Shown here piece after piece: positions 57,580 through 64,000 of a stretch of 64,000 bases of DNA. The stretch is from Drechmeria coniospora. Lineage: Eukaryota; Ascomycota; Sordariomycetes; Hypocreales; Ophiocordycipitaceae. The notes under the pieces were generated by a model. That model saw only the letters and a list, made by a program, of their open reading frames with translations, had not been told where the DNA came from and ran no database searches. Where the stretch lies: the NCBI RefSeq assembly GCF_001625195.1, contig NC_054389.1, positions 6,010,520-6,074,519 of the forward strand, given 5' to 3'. The position numbers were made by a program, and so were the translations under genes. Numbering within the stretch: position 1 is the stretch's first letter; every line of letters starts with the position of its first letter.

Positions 57580-58660
57580 GTACAGCTACTGTACTTGCAC
57601 TTGCACTTACAACTACAAGTGCAGTACAGTACAGTATTACTCGTTTTACTGTACTTGATTGTCGGTGATCGAAGCATGTGGGGGTGAGAAGGCACATGTA
57701 CACCTACAACACGTGCACGTACTTGCATGCGCAGTACCTAGTCGTACAGCAGCACTTGCAGTGTTACGGAGAGGCACTTGTACGTACTGGAAGTTGTCAA
57801 GCTCATGGCACTGCCAAGTACATCCAGGAAGGTATATAGCCCCTTGTGCTTGCGTCGACGTACACTTATCATCGCGAGTATTGTACAGGAGCACAGTAAG
57901 TACGTGTTCTTGGCTGTGCTTGTTCTACCAGAGACGATACGTCCGTCCTGGGCACGTGTCTCGACGACTGGGACGCGCATACTTGTTTGTATACAGGTAC
58001 CCGATACTTGGAGGTGTAAGTACTTGTCTGAATACATTTACGTACAGTACTTACTGTATACTCGCGCAATGTGCACCGGTACGAGTCCTAGGGGGTTAAA
58101 GATGGATAGCCGCACGCTCTTTACTCCCTCTCACATCGTCGCTCCACCGATGCTGGCCAGCTGGCGCCACTGGTACAAGTGCTGTGAGTAGCTACTAGGT
58201 ACTTAATACAAGTACTTGTCCGGATACAATTGCCTCGAACATCGCCGCTCGGTACCTGGTACTTACCTACGACGAGAGCCTTCCCCGTGACGAGTGCTTG
58301 TGCTTGGTATCAACTACTTGTACTTGTATTGGGTGGTGCGAGGCTTCCACGTGCACGCCGCTCCAGCACTTCAACCTACCATTATATTCTATCCGTTGCA
58401 TCTTTGCCTCGACCTAACCGGAGGTGGAGTACGGGCACTATTACAGGGACCTCCAAGTAGGTTGCTAGTACACCGTAGCTAAGCAGGCCATCGTAGGCAA
58501 GCATCAGCGGGTAACCTACATAAAGGTACATGCTACATGCATACTATGTAGGCACACTTTCACCTGCATGTTCGGAGTACGGAGCACTAGTAATGGGGCA
58601 TCAATTCTGTTCATGGTGTGCCCATAAGTACTAGTACTCGTAGGTCAACAATACTAGTAC
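57580..58660. repeat. GTAC-rich island 12
   Basis: Contains both GTAC and TTGTGC-like sequence side by side: actgtacttgcacttgcact at 57588, and gagtgcttgtgcttggtatc followed by actacttgtacttgtattgg at 58291-58330. Confidence 0.6.
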
Positions 58661-59509
58661 TTACTCAATGGCCCGTGGGTGTGCTAGCTGCAAGGGCTGT
58701 TGGCGCCCGCCTGGCTCCGATCCGACTCCGTTTAGATGCGTGCTCATTCCCCTGCTAGACTTCATTGACGGACTTGCTTAGTGCTTGCAGTGATGAATGG
58801 ATGCTTTGGTACGGAATACTTCCTGCCATGAACAGCAGGTACGGAAATATTCCAATCGTGGGTGCGGAGGACTTCAAACGCCTACGATCCAACGGCTGCT
58901 TGACACCCCCATGCGCCCAGCTACGTCTCGCGCCTTCTGGTTAGCCACTGAGCCGGTATATTTGCCGTGATGAAAGTGCGTCTCTCGGGGTCCAAGTTCC
59001 ACAACCATTAAGGAATCAACGTTTCTTTCACCTTGGGTTGCGACTCCTCAGCCAGGCCAAGACTTTTGCATCACAATGTGTGCCCAGTTCTGGGCGTCAA
59101 AACGGCGGTGCACATGCAAGATTCAATCTCGATGTGCTCCGTGCAGTGTACAGTGCATGAGCGGGTCATACATGAGCGGCGGGAAGGCAGCTTACCCATT
59201 GTTACGGTAGTTGCAGCGGCAGATTCGTTATCGAACCCAAGCACAAACAAAGAAGTACAAATACATTTCCTACTACGGTAGATGTCTAGGACGTTCTTGT
59301 ACATTGTACATGACCCCTCCGAATGAATGGTTGGGCTGGGTCGCAAACCACCATAACCATACAGCACATGTACAACTCAAAGCACAATTGAGGTCTGCAT
59401 CTGATCCGTGAGTTTCGCGGGCCTTCTTCCTCTGTCAGTCCCGTTCTACATCTGAGTGGGCCGGATCTTGCTTGCGACGGCGTGTCTTGAAGTGTGCGAC
59501 TCGTTGCCC

Positions 59510-59770
59510 GTCACCGCTGTGCGGAGTACGAGACGGAGTACGGAGTACGGCGTGTATACCTGTAGGTACAGCACTGTGCAGTGCGCCAACTCGTACTTGC
59601 GTGCACATGGGCAGGAGAACTACGGAGTACTAGGTACTAGATACCTATCTACCTAGTACTGTACTGTAGGTGCCTACCTACCTAACTAGTAGGTAGTGGT
59701 AGGTACTACTAGATACTACTAGAGGTATGCACCAGTCCAGGCAACACGAGCCGTCCAAGTACGGTGATAT
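59510..59770. repeat. GTAC/CTAGGTA-rich island 13 with inverted repeats
   Basis: Tandem gagacggagtacggagtacg at 59530, then a CTAG/GTAG-rich segment (acctagtactgtactgtagg, tactactagatactactaga) able to form several hairpins. Confidence 0.6.
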
Positions 59771-60819
59771 TACCTGGTAATCAAGTTGCTTCGTATGCCA
59801 TGATGCGCCACACTGGCGACATGATGGGCCACTGGTCTTGTTCCTGCCTGGTAGGAAACTGTCGGGGGCAGGCTGAGACAGGTCGAGCATGGCCAACCTC
59901 GCTCACCTCCACACCGCCGTCACAGCCCACCGTCTGGTCCGCCGGTAGGCGTGTGCTTCGCTCGCAAATACACCGCACAGCATCCTTGTTTGTATTACAA
60001 GTAATTACTCGTAATGGTCGTACTGCGCACTACTCCGTGCTGTGCTGCCTGACGCTAGTGCCGGGCTCAAGTCACGCTCATTCGTCATCACAATACAAGA
60101 GTACTGTACATCACGGAGTACAGTCATCTTGTGCTGTAAAGTTCGTTCACCTCTAAATCTAAAGGTGGATCCTGATCCCTCTTGTTCCTTATCGTTCATT
60201 AGCCAATTGTTGCGGGAATTGCGTTATGAAATAATGCACCGCCTTCGCTTAGGTCTTGGCTCCCACCCGCATCCATCGACGGGATGGCTCCTTCCCTCAG
60301 GTCCCCAAGGCATTTTTGGCAATCGACAAGTCACGGGACAGAACACAATTTTTGTCCACTCTTTGTTCTTTCCTGGATGCGAGACTCCCTTTCACACCTG
60401 GTTCCCCGGCTCACTTTCTCATCTCATCAGTTTGCCTTGTGCATCGGAAAAACGACGTCTCAGCTGCCGGCACAACGCTGCTCTCTCCTTCCCGCCGGTC
60501 AATATACTTATGCAGACAGCTCCAGAGCCCTGCAATCGGAGACCCCGGGGAAAATGACCGATGGCTGGATACCGGTTCGTCCCGTTCGCTTGCATTCCAG
60601 ACGTCTCCATGTAACACCGTTTTGCCCACTTGGCAGCCGCCCACTTCGCAGAAGGCTGAGTCAATCGGCGGCCACCCCGTGACGGCATGGGTCATGCCTG
60701 CGGGCTATGCTATCAGCAGTTGATTGCTTCCACCAAGCCCCCGACTTGATACTCAGCGTCTCCGCCAGACACCATGCCCTTGACAGCGAGGACGTACCTG
60801 ATAGGTGTGCTTGTACGAT

Positions 60820-61055
60820 TCCTTCCGCAAGTACGGAGTACTTACCGTACGGAGTAGCACACCTACAAATCGATACTTGTAGGTGCGTTTTACTTACTGT
60901 ATACTCACATACATGCAATGCTTGCAAGTACCTGTACAAGCACAGTACTTGTACTTGGACTGCAAGTACTGTAAGTACGCGGAGTACGGAGTACACCGAC
61001 ATGTATTGACATGCACATGCACACCTACCAGCATTATTACTTGTAATTACCTTCT
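60820..61055. repeat. GTAC-rich island 14
   Basis: aagtacggagtacttaccgt near 60829 and gtacgcggagtacggagtac at 60975. Confidence 0.55.
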
Positions 61056-63119
61056 CGTTCAGTACTCCTTGGTGCTCAATGTCCCTAGCGCTCCTGGAAA
61101 GTGGATCGGGTGCGTTGTCGTCGTTCGTGGCCCGAGGCGTCGAGGCGTGGCGCGGCCATCAGATCAGCATTGGAGGCGCGGCGTCGCAACCAGCAGTGCC
61201 AACGCGCACTTTGTACGACGTACTAACACGGATTGCCACGAAACGACGACTCAGACGCCCTTGCCGTGGCCTGTCCGCGACGCCACACACGAACGCCAAC
61301 ACAAAGATCCAGCTCATCGGGGCATCGGCTGGCGCTGTCGACATGGGTCGTCGCGAATGACTACCTGGATCTGGCGAGGGTTCACGTCTTTTGCCGAGCA
61401 CAGGTGGTCAACTGGCTCTCGTCCAGGCTAGCACTTCAGCCACGACGGACGGCTTGCTCTTGCTCTGCGGAGCGCCCATGGTGCCGATATTTTTGGGCAA
61501 TTGCCCGGCAACCTTTTGTCTCAGTCCGGATCGCTTGTTTCAGGAGAATGGCGGGCTGAACGGAGCGTCATGGTACCGTGCGAGTATTGTCGGAGAGACA
61601 TTCGGTTCAGCTCACGTGCGAGCAGGCAATGACAGGAATGCGGTGGAGCGGCAAGTTCGACTTCGACTTCGAGGACGAGCCCGCACTGACGACGCAACGC
61701 AGCAAGCAGTGGCCTGGTTCGTTCGAGCAAGCGGGTCCAAAGGCCGAGCAACGGTTTCGACAACGGATGAGGTGCTGCAGCTACAGTATTTTACTCATTC
61801 GATCGAGGGAGCAGAACAGCCGGTTTTGCCTGGCGGAAGTTCAATCTCACGGGACCTCGGCGCGAAAGAATACGACTCTTTCGTGATCTTGATGACGCCG
61901 AGACGGTCGGCCAGCGGTCTGCCAAGCAAATACGAGAAGCTCGGTACGTTTCTGTGCTGTAGGGATCTTTTGGCCGAGAGCACGACGATGGCTCGTCATG
62001 GCCGCAAGCGGCAGCAAGGAGCCAAGGCAGCCGTCAATCAAAGCACGAGCAAATCCTTGCCGCTCCAACGGATGGAGAGGACGGACAGGGGTGCCATTTT
62101 TGGCTCGAACACTCGCATCATGCACTGCGGCTATGTAGGTCTAACACTTGGCCAATCGAAATGCCCTGGCAGGGCTCTGGAAGGGGGCTCTCCCCCGCCT
62201 CCCAACCCTTTCAGAAGGTGGCCAGCCATACGGTCGCACTTTTGGCAGTCGGCACAAGCTGACACGGCCTCTGACCGACGGTTCTGAATGCTAGGGCAGG
62301 GTCCGGCGCTTCAACCCCTGGGATCCCTCAGAGTTCGACCGCCACCTACAAGGATGGCAGTTTCGGTGGAGGGCGGGTGTTTGTTTGGTCTGCTGTGCCG
62401 TTGCCCTGCCGGCCAAGTATTTTGCACGGACAATTAGGGATTCGATCACGCACATGTACTTGCCCGTACCGTGCAGCACTTTGTGCGGAGGGCCGAGTAC
62501 CAAGCTTTGCAGGTACATTAGCCTTCCCGTCATTCTCGGTCTCGGATGCGAGGCTGCGCATCCGTCCGCCGGCGCAGGGCGACTCTCAAAAAGTGCAGGT
62601 CGGACGATTTCCGTGGCTTAAGGCGGAGCATCCCCGCCGTCAAGGGCGAGGTTTGCCGCTGCATTTGGAAACAGTCGCGCCAAAGGTGCGGTGCAAGCAA
62701 GTACGTAGTTGTACGTGTGTCGATGCTCGACCCGTACGGAGGGAATCGCTGCGCTGGATCCGCCAACAGCAAGGAAGCACGATCCGATTCGGCTTCGGCT
62801 CTCGACTCGGCCCGGTGTATACAGTTCTTATGCCGAGTACGAGCTTCTTGGAATTCGAAAAAGAAGCCGACGGACGAATGCACCGCACTCCATACTTTAC
62901 TCGCACTTTCTACGCCATTCACGATCCCGGCACGATGACGCTTGGGTCTTGTTTGTCAATTGCCGAGCTGGATTTTCTGGCGCTCAGGTCTGCTTTCGTG
63001 CTTGACGCCGAGCCCAATGAACGGCCAACACGTCTCGACGAGACGAGACAGGGTGACCAGGACGTGCTATAATACTACGGCGCCGTCGTCGGACCACGCC
63101 CCAAAACTCCACTGCGAAG

Positions 63120-64000
63120 CAATTGTAAGTACTTGGGTGTAAAAGAACAGTACTTAAGTAAGTACTGTACATGTAAGTACCATACCAGCAGAGCAGCTAC
63201 GGCCAGGGAGGGCCCCAGGTGGATCAGGAGCATGCTTGCCTGTGGGAGCACAGGGGGGCAGCTGCGGAGAAGGTGTAGGTGTGCATGTACTGTAATGTAA
63301 GTACAGTACAAAGTGCAGGACATGCACCTGGACACCCCTACCGTACAGCTGAAGCTGACACAGAGACTCGAATGAATGGATGAATTCACTCGTTCAGTAG
63401 CAAATTTGCCGGAGTCAGTCTTGAGCGACCCGCTTGGTCGGCTTTGAATGATGAACGCCGGTTCGTATTCGCCGATGAGCAGCAGGAAATGCCTCGCCTC
63501 CGCTGCGGAGCAGTTGGAACGCGCAGCGATTCGTGCCACTTGTATCAATATTACTACAGTACGCAGTACTCCGTACAGCAGTACGGAATACATGTGGAGG
63601 ACAGTCGCTGTGCTTGCTCGGAGACCACTACTTATAATTACGACATGCTGGCACAGATGGGCATGCTTCCATGCATTGATCTACTGGTGGGCATGAAACG
63701 TACTCTGTAATGTACATGTCCCTACGATGCTCGGCACACACTGCAGGTACTCCGTACGTGCACGCAATATACTTGTACCTAGCTTTCTTACAATGTACGT
63801 ACGGAGTACTTTTCGCAGCTGTGCGAGTACGAGTACGAGCATGCGCAGCAGGTACAGCGCAGTTGAATGTTCAGTGTACCTTTTCCACTGCTGCTGCACT
63901 AACGAGCAGTACTTGTAGGTGTAAGTAAGTACTCTCAGCCAGTCGCACCCCTTCAAGTGGGGAAGGCTTCTAGCGGTGCCAGTACGTGCAAGTACTCCGC
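63120..64000. repeat. GTAC-rich island 15, running to the window edge
   Basis: Clusters at 63125-63185, 63285-63315, 63550-63595 and 63700-64000, including acgcagtactccgtacagca and cgtacggagtacttttcgca. Continues past the window end. Confidence 0.55.

Overview
This window is nuclear DNA from a filamentous ascomycete, most likely a sordariomycete of the Hypocreales type. The evidence is short GT-AG introns of about 50-190 bases with CTAAC-like branch points, GC-rich coding sequence, and Pezizomycotina gene families: StuA/APSES, Atf1-type bZIP, Zn2Cys6, RTA1, and the 10-knuckle CCHC protein. I cannot name the species from sequence alone. I found no bacterial, phage or CRISPR content and no tRNA or rRNA gene.

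Layout. 1-1690: 3' part of a multi-zinc-knuckle nucleic-acid-binding protein (+). 3010-4579: mitochondrial ketol-acid reductoisomerase (-). 4580-10437: gene-poor spacer with GTAC-rich islands. 10438-12549: Atf1-like bZIP factor (+). 13945-15609: kinetochore Dsn1/Mis13 (+). 16150-16974: SDH assembly factor 2 (-). 17749-18613: p24 cargo receptor Erv25 (-). 19184-20210: U1 snRNP protein C (+), with a 6-base exon. 20871-23903: a 1010-residue disordered protein I do not recognise (-). 23904-30345: second gene-poor spacer, with an internally deleted Tc1/mariner element at 27987-28394. 30346-31274: secreted, probably GPI-anchored repeat protein (+). 32109-32747: HD-domain phosphohydrolase (-). 33232-33583: SmF (+). 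35532-36545: CBM48-type glycogen-binding-domain protein (+). 37520-39007: Upc2-like Zn2Cys6 factor (-). 39691-40637: RTA1-family membrane protein (-). 42310-43431: amidohydrolase (+). 43968-46094: coiled-coil protein (-). 47336-49571: StuA/APSES regulator (-). 49572-64000: about 14 kb without a convincing gene, dominated by GTAC-rich islands and a hexanucleotide array of about 80 units.

Most genes are unrelated housekeeping and regulatory genes. There is no biosynthetic cluster. Recurring themes are two core spliceosome proteins (U1-C, SmF), three transcription factors (Atf1, StuA, Upc2-like), and an Upc2-like factor next to an RTA1-type membrane protein, a plausible lipid-stress pair.

The most unusual content is non-coding. 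Every large spacer carries patches built from GTAC tetramers at short fixed spacings, often as TACGGAGTA/TACTCCGTA. The 54.2-54.7 kb hexamer array could have given rise to some of this sequence by TpG-to-TpA transitions. Other points of interest are GC-AG introns, the microexon in a splicing-factor gene, and twin ACGCGT palindromes upstream of the RTA1 gene.
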